Both the position numbers and the translations under genes were made by a program. A stretch of 41,036 bases of DNA from a virus, in IMG/VR virus record IMGVR_UViG_3300026519_000022, positions 1 through 41,036 of that record. One strand, written 5' to 3'. This document shows positions 31,668 to 39,144 of the stretch, one piece after another. The notes below the pieces were generated by a model. That model made no database searches. It saw nothing but the letters and a program-made list of their open reading frames with translations, and was not told where the DNA came from. Numbering within the stretch: the stretch's first letter is position 1; the number at the start of each line of letters is the position of its first letter.

Positions 31668-32713
31668 TGCCAGCAAGCCTAGTTGACGCTTTCACGCGCC
31701 ATCAGATATATTTAGAGGGGTATAAGGACGGGCAAGAAAAACGCTTCGACCCTATCCTATTGGGGCTGTTCACGACCATAACTAGCGCGTTAGCGTCCAT
31801 GCGAGTAGAACGCCTAAATGAGTTAACGCGGGGTCAACTCTTTCTGTTGATACGTAAAATAAACAATATACAGAATGTTCCGCAGGCTAAATTCAAGCGA
31901 GAATTCATCGCCGAAATGAGGCGGCTAGCCAACACCGAAAACACTATTAACACAACCATAATGGGAACAATAGAAGGCAAGACGCTAGAACAGGCGCGCG
32001 ATGAAACTGGGCTTGCGGGGCTACTTGGTTGGGCCGCGTTGCGTAAAACCGATAAGGGCCGCAAGAAACTGTGGGCAAACCTGAAAGAGACTGTTGACCC
32101 AGCGAGTGGTCTAAAGCCATTGGTGTTAATGGACAGCTACCTAGCGTCTGTTCGCAAGAATATTAGCCAAATCATCACGCGTGGCTATGCTAACGGAGAT
32201 ACTGTGCAAACTACCATAAATAATATATTCGGTACTAAACCCAAACGGTTCAACGACGGGTATATATCTAAGGCTAAGCGACAAGGGGTGGCAGCTTTCA
32301 GAACTATAGCGCAACATATAAGCACGCGTGTTCAAGCCGGTGTAGCTTCCTTGTTCTATCGACAATATGAATGGGTGGCTGTACTCGACAATAATACCAC
32401 GGCCATTTGTCGGGGTCGTGACGGTAATATATACACCTACGGTATCGGACCCTTACCACCCGCCCATTATCAATGCAGATCGCGGGCCGTACCTGTGCCT
32501 AATGGGTCGGCGTATAATAGTAGCCCTGCTAGTTTCTTTGGTTGGTTGAAAGCGCAACCGGCAACATTTCAGCGCGACATAATCGGGTCACGCTTATCTA
32601 AGCGAATGCGTGACGGGCGATTGACCGCTGCGCAGCTTGGCAAATTTAGGTCGAATAGAGAATTGACCTTAAAACAATTTACCGATAAAATAAACTTGAT
32701 GTTAACAACCTAG
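31667..32713 (+). CDS. minor capsid / head morphogenesis protein (Mu gpF-like)
   Basis: The protein has 348 residues. The C-terminal third carries the phage Mu F/SPP1 gp7 signature: YEWVAVLDNNTTAICRGRDG, then PPAHYQCRSRAVPVP, with the conserved Cys and His residues. The N-terminal two-thirds is helical. Such proteins occur at low copy number inside the head near the portal and help morphogenesis or ejection. The start overlaps the portal stop by one base, which fits the conserved portal-F gene pair. Confidence 0.88.
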   Translation: MPASLVDAFTRHQIYLEGYKDGQEKRFDPILLGLFTTITSALASMRVERLNELTRGQLFLLIRKINNIQNVPQAKFKREFIAEMRRLANTENTINTTIMGTIEGKTLEQARDETGLAGLLGWAALRKTDKGRKKLWANLKETVDPASGLKPLVLMDSYLASVRKNISQIITRGYANGDTVQTTINNIFGTKPKRFNDGYISKAKRQGVAAFRTIAQHISTRVQAGVASLFYRQYEWVAVLDNNTTAICRGRDGNIYTYGIGPLPPAHYQCRSRAVPVPNGSAYNSSPASFFGWLKAQPATFQRDIIGSRLSKRMRDGRLTAAQLGKFRSNRELTLKQFTDKINLMLTT

Positions 32714-32746
32714 GACGGTGTTCTAGCGAATAGGAATGGTAGTACC

Positions 32747-33460
32747 ATGGCGCTTAAATTTAAAATTGATGAAAAGACTTTCAAGAAACTATCTAAAGAC
32801 CTTCAAGCTGAATATACAGAAAAAGACGGCGAATATACGCTTGATGTGGCTGGCGCTGGTGATATTGACAACGGGGCGCTTAAGCGGGCTAAAGACCGGG
32901 CCGTACAAGAGCGCAAAGAAGAAAAGAAACGAGCCGATGAGGCAGAGGCTAAACTAGCTGACCTAGGTGATGTTGACGCAAAGAAGCGCGGTGACATAGA
33001 AACACTTGAAAAATCATGGGGCGATAAGGCGGCAAAAGCTAAAGAAGATAACGACGCGATTATTGCAAGTAAGGATAAATTCATATCAAAAATGCTTGTA
33101 TCGAACGTGGCTACTGCTATGGCTTCTGAAATTTCTACAAGCCCCGCGCTAATTTTACCCCATATTCAATCGCGGCTGGTAGCTGATCTTGATGGCGACG
33201 AACCGACAACCAAGGTACTTGGTGCAGACGGTAAGGTGTCCGCGCTAACGGTTGCCGATTTACAAAAAGAATTTGTTGACAATAAAGACTTTGCGCCTAT
33301 TATTGTCGCGAGTAAGGCTAGCGGCGGTGCCGGGGATAAAGGCCAAAAAACAGGGTTAGGCGGTGCCCCCCGACAATCAGATGATAAGCCGCTAGACCTA
33401 ACTACGCTATCAAGCGCAGACCTTGCGGCTACTTTAAAAGCAAATAAAGAAGCCGACTAG
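32747..33460 (+). CDS. capsid scaffolding protein
   Basis: The 237-residue, highly charged protein lies directly upstream of the major capsid gene. The middle (about 45-115) is a long Lys/Glu/Ala-rich coiled coil (RAVQERKEEKKRADEAEAKL; KRGDIETLEKSWGDKAAKAK). The C-terminal part is polar and Gly/Ser-rich (SGGAGDKGQKTGLGG) and ends in a short helix (DLAATLKANKEAD) that could bind the coat protein. AGGAA lies ten bases before the ATG. The layout is typical of siphophage scaffolds. No protease motif is seen. Confidence 0.8.
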   Translation: MALKFKIDEKTFKKLSKDLQAEYTEKDGEYTLDVAGAGDIDNGALKRAKDRAVQERKEEKKRADEAEAKLADLGDVDAKKRGDIETLEKSWGDKAAKAKEDNDAIIASKDKFISKMLVSNVATAMASEISTSPALILPHIQSRLVADLDGDEPTTKVLGADGKVSALTVADLQKEFVDNKDFAPIIVASKASGGAGDKGQKTGLGGAPRQSDDKPLDLTTLSSADLAATLKANKEAD

Positions 33461-33471
33461 GAGACACCAAA

Positions 33472-34428
33472 ATGGCACTTTCAGACCTCGCAGTATTTTC
33501 AGAATACGCTTACAGCGCTGCTACAGAAGTTCTTATGCAGCAAGTACAATTATTCAATGCAGCTTCACGCAATACCCTTACCCTCACTTCGAAGGCTAAT
33601 CAGGGGGATTATTCCGACGAAGCATTTTGGAAAAAGATCGGCGGTCTCGTCCGTCGTCGGAATGCTTACGGGGCGGGGGCCGTCGCCCCGGTCAACCTTC
33701 AACACTTGGTCGATACAAGCGTGAAGGTAGCTGCTGGTACACCACCAGTAAATATGCCACCATCGCAATTTAAATGGATACAACGTAGCCCGGAAGAAGC
33801 CGGGGCCTTTGTTGGGCAGCAGCTTGCTATTGATATGCTCGCCGATATGATCAATACAGGGATTATCGCCACGACAGCAGCACTTGGCCAAGTTGCTGCT
33901 GTCGTACACGATGGTACAGCAGCAACCCTTAATGCTTCTGCGTTGAACAATGGGGCGCGACTGTTTGGTGACAATTCAAACTCTATTGTTGCGTGGATTA
34001 TGCACTCAAAAGCTGTACATGACTTCTACGGTGATGGTATCGCGAATGCTAATTCGTTGTTTACCTACGGTACAATTAACGTATTGTCAGACCCGTTCGG
34101 TCGCGTGTTTGTCGTTACAGACAGTACCGGGCTACTTACAGTCGGGGTGCCTAATAATTATCATACGCTGGGACTTGTTCCTGCCGCATGTGTAATTGAG
34201 CAAAACGACGACTTTGAAGACAGCATACAGACCACCAATGGCGATGAAAACATTGAGCGCACCTATCAATCTGAATGGTCGTACAACGCCGGTGTCAAGG
34301 GTTTTGCATGGGATAAAACCAACGGTGGTAAGTCACCAACCACGGCGGCCTTGGCTACTGCTACCAATTGGGACCAGTACGCTACCGATAATAAGTCGCT
34401 TGCTGGGGTTGTTGTTAACACACTGTAA
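33472..34428 (+). CDS. major capsid protein
   Basis: The 318-residue protein follows the scaffold and precedes a strong terminator, the usual context of a coat gene. AGGAG lies eight bases upstream of the ATG. The sequence starts MALSDLAVFSEYAYSAATEV and contains GDYSDEAFWKKIGGLVRRRN, IVAWIMHSKAVHDFYGDGI, INVLSDPFGRVFVVTDSTG and AACVIEQNDDFED. This is the strand and helix pattern of HK97-fold coat proteins in siphophages with DUF4055 portals. There is no N-terminal delta domain; scaffolding is encoded separately. Confidence 0.88.
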   Translation: MALSDLAVFSEYAYSAATEVLMQQVQLFNAASRNTLTLTSKANQGDYSDEAFWKKIGGLVRRRNAYGAGAVAPVNLQHLVDTSVKVAAGTPPVNMPPSQFKWIQRSPEEAGAFVGQQLAIDMLADMINTGIIATTAALGQVAAVVHDGTAATLNASALNNGARLFGDNSNSIVAWIMHSKAVHDFYGDGIANANSLFTYGTINVLSDPFGRVFVVTDSTGLLTVGVPNNYHTLGLVPAACVIEQNDDFEDSIQTTNGDENIERTYQSEWSYNAGVKGFAWDKTNGGKSPTTAALATATNWDQYATDNKSLAGVVVNTL

Positions 34429-34447
34429 GTTAAACGGTGTGTTGATT

Positions 34448-34483
34448 AATAAGGGCGGCGTACGCACGCCGCCCTTATTTTCA
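34448..34483 (+). terminator. strong intrinsic terminator after the major capsid gene
   Basis: A perfect 14-bp stem (AATAAGGGCGGCGT at 34448-34461 with ACGCCGCCCTTATT at 34466-34479) has a four-base loop ACGC and is followed by TTC. It probably reduces expression of the downstream neck and tail genes relative to the capsid gene. Confidence 0.9.
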
Positions 34484-34505
34484 CAAAAAAACAAGGATAA
34501 AACAA

Positions 34506-35021
34506 ATGTCAGTAAAATTTCCGCGTATTCTGTTTTTCATTAAAGGTAGTAACCCATCGCTTGAAGAACAACTCGCAGCAGAACAGTTAGCCCCGTGTCG
34601 TGTTGGTTTTCGAAATGTAATCTTTATGGATGATAATACAGCACTCGAGGATTGCGACGGTGTGATAGGTGAACATACCCCGAAAGCGTATAAGAAAAAG
34701 TATGCGTCTGCGAAGGAAGCTATCGAAAAGTATCAAGCAAACCGTCTTAAGGCGTATGAGGCCAAAACCGAACAGGCCAAAAATGCCAAAGTCAGCGTTG
34801 CAGAAGACAAGCAGAAACAAGCTGACAAAAGCGTGGATGCAGCACAGGCCGCGCTAAATGTGGCAGCTGATAAGAAGGTTATCAAAGATGCGGAAGCGAA
34901 AAAGGCTAAGGCTAGTTTGGCCTTAGCCAAAGAAAACGCAAATAAAAAGGTTACAGGCAAGCAGTCAACCACAACCAAGGAAGCAAATGCAGCCGGGGCC
35001 GGGTGGAAAAATAACGCATAA
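34506..35021 (+). CDS. hypothetical head-region protein with Lys/Ala-rich coiled coil
   Basis: The protein has 171 residues. The first ~60 form a compact domain (FPRILFFIKGSNPSLEEQLA, then APCRVGFRNVIFMDD and GVIGEHTPKAY). The rest is a long Lys/Ala/Glu-rich helix (AEDKQKQADKSVDAAQAAL). It lies between the major capsid and connector genes, with AAGGA upstream. It may be a head decoration, internal head or connector-associated protein. The function is unknown. Confidence 0.7.
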   Translation: MSVKFPRILFFIKGSNPSLEEQLAAEQLAPCRVGFRNVIFMDDNTALEDCDGVIGEHTPKAYKKKYASAKEAIEKYQANRLKAYEAKTEQAKNAKVSVAEDKQKQADKSVDAAQAALNVAADKKVIKDAEAKKAKASLALAKENANKKVTGKQSTTTKEANAAGAGWKNNA

Positions 35022-35044
35022 CAGTAGCAAGGGCGGCGTTTTAG

Positions 35045-35557
35045 ATGACACTTTTGGTAGAAGACGGCAGCAATGTGGCTGGGGCTAATACTTATGTTGA
35101 CCTAGCCGGTGTGCGTGCCTATGCGTTGACAAGGGGTGTCACACTAGACCCGAACGACGCTATACTAGAGCCTTTAGTGCATAAGGCCATGGACCTACTA
35201 GAGGGGTTCCGTTCGCGCTATCAGGGGACCAAAACGACGGCCACGCAGCCGCTACAGTTTCCCCGAACGGGGTTACAGATTGATTGTGTTGATTTTGATG
35301 CAAACAGCATACCTATCGAGTTGATCAACGCTGAAAATCAGATCATTATGGAACAGCACGCGGGCATTGATTTATCCCCCACCAAAAGCGGAGCGTTCAT
35401 CATTGAAGATACTGTAGGGCCTATAACGACCAAGTATTCAGACGTTGAAGGACCGGGGGTTGGTAAGGCCCCGATCATGCCAGTAGTCGAAGACCTCTTA
35501 GCACCGTTGTTCGTGGCGTGTGGGCAGGGGTTATTGTTAAAGACCATTAAGGTATAG
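35045..35557 (+). CDS. head-tail adaptor (DnaT-like family)
   Basis: This 170-residue protein starts TLLVEDGSNVAGANTYVDLA, then ARAYALTRG-like VRAYALTRGVTL, then a helix with HKAMDLLEGFRSRYQGTK and ATQPLQFPRTG. This matches the phage family annotated as putative DnaT-like ssDNA-binding proteins. From its invariant place after the coat gene, that family is a head-tail connector rather than a replication protein. It would form the first ring below the portal. The next gene begins two bases after its stop. Confidence 0.8.
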   Translation: MTLLVEDGSNVAGANTYVDLAGVRAYALTRGVTLDPNDAILEPLVHKAMDLLEGFRSRYQGTKTTATQPLQFPRTGLQIDCVDFDANSIPIELINAENQIIMEQHAGIDLSPTKSGAFIIEDTVGPITTKYSDVEGPGVGKAPIMPVVEDLLAPLFVACGQGLLLKTIKV

Positions 35558-35559
35558 TT

Positions 35560-35955
35560 ATGGGCGTGTATGACATACAGATAGCCAGTGCCAAACGACA
35601 GATAGCCGCTAAGGGCCGTATTGTCGAGTTTCGCCAGCTTGACGTAGCGCCTGCGGACAGAGCAAAACCGTGGCGTGGTGCTGAAAATCCCCGCCAAACA
35701 GGTACAGGGGCTAATCTGGTTTCTGCCTCTGCTGTATTTGTTCCTATCACGGGACAAACTAAACTGGGTTCACGCGCGATACCGGACGCGCTTTTGTTAG
35801 AAATGGAGCAAACACTAATAACAGCGCCTGATACGCCTATAGATGATTTCAATGAAATTGTTGACGCAGACGGTACAACATGGCGAATACTGCTTATGGA
35901 CGTATTACGGCCGGGCGATGCTACTATAATGTACTTTTTAGGAGTGGCAAGGTGA
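35560..35955 (+). CDS. head closure / neck protein
   Basis: The 131-residue protein has a short N-terminal helix (YDIQIASAKRQIAAKG) and then beta strands (RIVEFRQLD; ADGTTWRILLMDVLRPGDA), like the small barrel of SPP1 gp16-type head-closure proteins. Position also supports this: directly after the adaptor and overlapping the tail terminator gene by four bases (GTGA). The identity is inferred from gene order and strand pattern, not a strong motif. Confidence 0.65.
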   Translation: MGVYDIQIASAKRQIAAKGRIVEFRQLDVAPADRAKPWRGAENPRQTGTGANLVSASAVFVPITGQTKLGSRAIPDALLLEMEQTLITAPDTPIDDFNEIVDADGTTWRILLMDVLRPGDATIMYFLGVAR

Positions 35956-36374
35956 GTGTAACAATAGGTGAAGCGCGTGACGAAATAGAACAAATGTTTG
36001 CGACCGCGTGGGGCGGGGCTACCCAACTTGTGTTTGACGATACAACTGCCCAGCCGGATAGAGGTAACGACGCACACGGCAACCCTAACGAATTCGCCCG
36101 CGTGACTATAAAGCACAACGGCGGTGGCGCGGACGGTGTGTCTAATAAGTCTTTTCTGTACCACGGTGTGGTTATTATACAGATATTCACAGCGTACGGT
36201 ATGGGTCAAACAAGATCAGACGCGTTATTGCTTTTGGCCATGAAAGCGTTTAGGGGCAAGAAGACACCGGGTGGCATATGGTTTAGGTCGGTTGCCCCCC
36301 ACGAGATGGGCCACGACGGTTCATATTTTCAAGTAAACGTAACCGCAACTTTTGAGTATAACGATAGGGATTAA
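35952..36374 (+). CDS. tail terminator protein
   Basis: I chose the GTG at 35952, which overlaps the previous stop and follows GGAG; the frame extends 24 codons further upstream. The 140-residue product starts with a helix (TIGEARDEIEQMFATAW). It continues with FARVTIKHN, HGVVIIQIFTAYGMGQT, a helix RSDALLLLAMKAFRG and final strands (YFQVNVTATFEY). That is the alpha-beta layout of lambda gpU / DUF4128-type tail terminators. It caps the tail tube before joining to the head. The tail tube gene follows. Confidence 0.75.
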   Translation: MSVTIGEARDEIEQMFATAWGGATQLVFDDTTAQPDRGNDAHGNPNEFARVTIKHNGGGADGVSNKSFLYHGVVIIQIFTAYGMGQTRSDALLLLAMKAFRGKKTPGGIWFRSVAPHEMGHDGSYFQVNVTATFEYNDRD

Positions 36375-36379
36375 ACACA

Positions 36380-37924
36380 ATGGCCAACGTAGTAAAAATT
36401 GACAGTAACGATACCGGATTTCGCATTGCAGAAGAAGCGGTGTTTGGTCAGCTTTCTGGTAGCGAGGTCTGGTATCCTTACGAGCCTAACTCGCATAGCG
36501 ACAACGGACCGGAATACGTGAAAGAAAGCCGCCGCCCTATTAGTGAGGATGGCCAGCGGCTAAAGCCCGTCCTGATTGATTTGAACGTCGCGGATGGGTT
36601 TAACCAAGACCTGACACAGACAAACGTCCAGCGGCTACTACAGGGCTTTCTATCAGCCAACTATAGAACCAAAGGCGAGGAAGTTGTAACGGCTGTTGAC
36701 ATTGACACAATCAACCCTGATGAATATGAAGTTGCGTCTACTACTGGCTTTCTTGTGGGTAGCATCATAAAAGGTTCAAATTTCACGAACGCGGGGAATA
36801 ACACGGTTAATCTGGTTACAGCCATTGTGCCTGATGTGTCAGTTGAGGTAGCCGATGGTGTACTGACAGCGGAAGCATTGCCGCCTTCTGACGCTCAAAT
36901 AACTGTAGTTGGGCACGCGGCAGCCCTTGGTGACATTAATGTGGATGTTACGGGCACGTTTCCCGCTCTTACGTCCAGCGTGCTAGACTTTACAACCCTT
37001 GGGCTTAACGTGGGAGAAAAGATATTTGTAGGTGGTGATACTGCGAGCAATGGGTTTACTAACGTGGCAAACAACGGGTTTAAGCGCATTCGTTCTATTT
37101 CCGCTAATCGACTGGAATTTGATAAGTCACTACTGGAGATGGTCAATGAAGTAGCTGCGGGCGTTACCTTGCTTATGTATTTTGGCCGCGTACTCAAAAA
37201 TGAAAAGGGCGCGTTTAAGGTGCGCAAATCTTATGTTTCCGAACGCACGTTAGGTGCACCCGACGATGCACAACCTACGGAAATTCAGGCCCAATACAAC
37301 CATGGTCTTAGCTGTAGTGAGTTGACTATTAATGTGCCTATAGCAGGCAAGATAACTATGGACATGTCTTTTGTCGGTATCAGTAGTAGTGTTGTTGATG
37401 GACCCACACCACTAAAGGCTGGTGCGCGACCTGCTCTTGCTGATTGTGCCGACGCATACAACAGCTCAAGCGATTTTAACACATTCAATATGTCTGTGTT
37501 TACTGATGGCATTGAAGCGCCCACACCGTTGTTCGGGTTTGTTGAAGATTTGAGCATTACGATTAATACGAATATTACGGTCAATAAAGCCGTTAGTACA
37601 TTCGGCGGGTTTAGTGTGTCGTTTGGTTCCTTTGACGTAGGCGGCAGCGTTAACGCATATTTCTCGCACGTTGACTCTATCCTCGCTATTGAAGCAAATT
37701 CTAATATGACTATCAGCGCTGAAATGGTCCGTAATAACACGGGTATAGTTATAGATATGCCGCTAATCGGGCTTGGGGGCGGCCGACTTGCGATTGAACA
37801 GGACGCGCCACTAAAAATACCCGTAGACGTAGAGGCTGCTACAGCTAAATGTATCGACCCTAACCTTGATCATACTATCATGTTCGTATTTTATGATTAT
37901 CTACCCACAATAGCAGCCGTTTAG
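36380..37924 (+). CDS. major tail (tube) protein
   Basis: The 514-residue protein sits between the tail terminator and the chaperones. The N-terminus GFRIAEEAVFGQ and the later GLSCSELTINVPIAGKITM, FVGISSS and FGFVEDLSITINTN strands match long siphophage tube proteins. Residues about 100-280 look like inserted beta domains (for example EYEVASTTGFLVGSIIKGS), and the tail VEAATAKCIDPNLDHTIMFV is typical of the family. It is longer than lambda gpV (246), which is consistent with the insert decorating the tube surface. Confidence 0.82.
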   Translation: MANVVKIDSNDTGFRIAEEAVFGQLSGSEVWYPYEPNSHSDNGPEYVKESRRPISEDGQRLKPVLIDLNVADGFNQDLTQTNVQRLLQGFLSANYRTKGEEVVTAVDIDTINPDEYEVASTTGFLVGSIIKGSNFTNAGNNTVNLVTAIVPDVSVEVADGVLTAEALPPSDAQITVVGHAAALGDINVDVTGTFPALTSSVLDFTTLGLNVGEKIFVGGDTASNGFTNVANNGFKRIRSISANRLEFDKSLLEMVNEVAAGVTLLMYFGRVLKNEKGAFKVRKSYVSERTLGAPDDAQPTEIQAQYNHGLSCSELTINVPIAGKITMDMSFVGISSSVVDGPTPLKAGARPALADCADAYNSSSDFNTFNMSVFTDGIEAPTPLFGFVEDLSITINTNITVNKAVSTFGGFSVSFGSFDVGGSVNAYFSHVDSILAIEANSNMTISAEMVRNNTGIVIDMPLIGLGGGRLAIEQDAPLKIPVDVEAATAKCIDPNLDHTIMFVFYDYLPTIAAV

Positions 37925-37956
37925 GCCGCTATCCCCAACAAGAAACAGGAATTGTT

Positions 37957-38439
37957 ATGAGTAAAAATATTTTCGACCAGTACGAAACAAACAAAGAACT
38001 TGAAACTAAAGGTGTCGTATTAGACTACGGTACAGACCGCGTAACAGTACGGCCCGCCGGTGGTACGAACAAGCGCTACGTAAGCGTTTTAGATAAACAG
38101 GCTAAAGACCACAAACGGGCTATGAGCCTTGACGTACTCGACCACAACATAGGGCTGCGCATTCTGTACATTACTTATTCTCTTGCTGTAGTTATCGGGT
38201 GGGAAACCTGCGTATCTGGTGAGGAATTGAGTGACGATGGTGTGGATACGCGCAAATGGACTAAGGGTATAACTAACCCGGATGGGGATAAACCCACACC
38301 ATTCACACCTGAAAACGTCGTAAAGACTTTTACCCGGTTGCCCCGCCTGTTTCTTGACATGAAAGAAGAATGCGAAAGCGTGCAATTGTTCCAAGCACAG
38401 TCAAAGGAAGCAGACGCAAAAAACTTGTCCGGTTCTTGA
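37957..38439 (+). CDS. tail assembly chaperone G-like protein
   Basis: The 160-residue product of the first chaperone frame. It lies just after the tail tube gene and contains LETKGVVLDYGTDRVTVRPA and a helical C-terminal half (PENVVKTFTRLPRLFLDMKE). It ends with TGA at 38437-38439. Fifteen bases before that stop codon ends, the slippery sequence A AAA AAC lets some ribosomes move to the -1 frame and make the longer G-T form. These proteins chaperone the tape measure and are not part of the virion. Confidence 0.82.
   Translation: MSKNIFDQYETNKELETKGVVLDYGTDRVTVRPAGGTNKRYVSVLDKQAKDHKRAMSLDVLDHNIGLRILYITYSLAVVIGWETCVSGEELSDDGVDTRKWTKGITNPDGDKPTPFTPENVVKTFTRLPRLFLDMKEECESVQLFQAQSKEADAKNLSGS
38418..38424 (+). 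promoter_or_regulatory. -1 ribosomal frameshift slippery site A AAA AAC
   Basis: The heptamer lies in the right phase (GCA AAA AAC in the zero frame). Shifting back one base gives AAA AAA CTT and continues for 109 codons to the stop at 38751-38753. This is the expected G/G-T arrangement of siphophage tails. Confidence 0.88.
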
Positions 38440-38753
38440 TCTACACTTTAGAACAAGGACCGCATGAACGACGTATAATAGAGCAGTGTATGCGCTACGA
38501 ACAAGAAATACCGGACGCGATAAAGAATGCGCCCGAATTGGCGATAGGTCTAGGTATGTACTATGAAGCATTCCACGACTTATCAAGTTCTAGGGTAGGC
38601 AATGCTATACCGTGGCGTGAAGTGAACCACTATTGTAAAGAGAAGGGGTATTCAGAAGAACAACAGGATACAATGCACTATGTTATAGCTAGTCTAGACG
38701 AAGCACGGGCGGTTTTCATCAAAATGAGGAATAAAGGTAGTGAAACTGATTGA
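38424..38753 (+). CDS. T extension of the frameshifted tail chaperone G-T
   Basis: This frame is reached by the -1 shift at 38418-38424; the base at 38424 is read twice. The fusion would be about 265 residues (156 from G plus 109 from T). The extension is helical (LIYTLEQGPHERRIIEQCMR; MYYEAFHDLSSSR; EEQQDTMHYVIASLDEARAV), like other T domains that contact the tube protein. Independent starts exist in frame (ATG at 38370), but the slippery site and gene order favour the fusion. It overlaps the next gene by 14 bases. Confidence 0.82.
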   Translation, partial: LVRFLIYTLEQGPHERRIIEQCMRYEQEIPDAIKNAPELAIGLGMYYEAFHDLSSSRVGNAIPWREVNHYCKEKGYSEEQQDTMHYVIASLDEARAVFIKMRNKGSETD

Positions 38754-39144
38754 TTTAGACCGCGCACTTAAGCGAACAGTGAAAAACATAGTTGTTAACA
38801 CAAACAACACCACAAAGGAAACAGCTTTTGAAATAGTGCGCGTTCTTATCCCTGCTACTCCAGTTGATACGGGACTAGCCCGGGGTAACTGGCAGGGCAG
38901 TTTGGGTGGGTCAAATAGTGGTACTGTGGATACCAAAAGCAAGGAATCACAACGACAAGTTCGTAGACTATTAAATGTTATTAAGGGGAGAAAAGAAGGA
39001 CAATCAATCCACATAAGGAATAATCTACCATACATTAAACCGCTAAATATGGGGCATTCTAAACAAGCCCCGGCTGCATTTGTTGAATTAGCGGTAGAGA
39101 CCGGACGTAGGAAAGTTAAAACAGCAAAGTTGCTTAAGAAATGA
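38740..39144 (+). CDS. HK97 gp10-like neck/tail completion protein
   Basis: It starts with GTG after AAAGG. The 134-residue product fits the HK97 gp10 family: a first helix (LKRTVKNIVVNTNNTTKETA), then IPATPVDTGLARGNWQGSLG with the conserved 'P-V-D-T-G-x-[AL]-R-x-[NS]-W' core, and NNLPYIKPLNMGHSKQAPAA resembling the 'Y-A-x-x-x-E-x-G-T...A-P-x-G' segment. These proteins usually lie among the neck genes. Here the gene sits between the tail chaperones and the tape measure, overlapping both. Confidence 0.8.
   Translation: MKLIDLDRALKRTVKNIVVNTNNTTKETAFEIVRVLIPATPVDTGLARGNWQGSLGGSNSGTVDTKSKESQRQVRRLLNVIKGRKEGQSIHIRNNLPYIKPLNMGHSKQAPAAFVELAVETGRRKVKTAKLLKK

Noticed and set aside
35547-36209. 220-residue minus-strand ORF opposite the neck genes
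   Set aside because: The plus strand carries two overlapping neck genes with good order and starts; the antisense frame has no recognisable domain or ribosome site.
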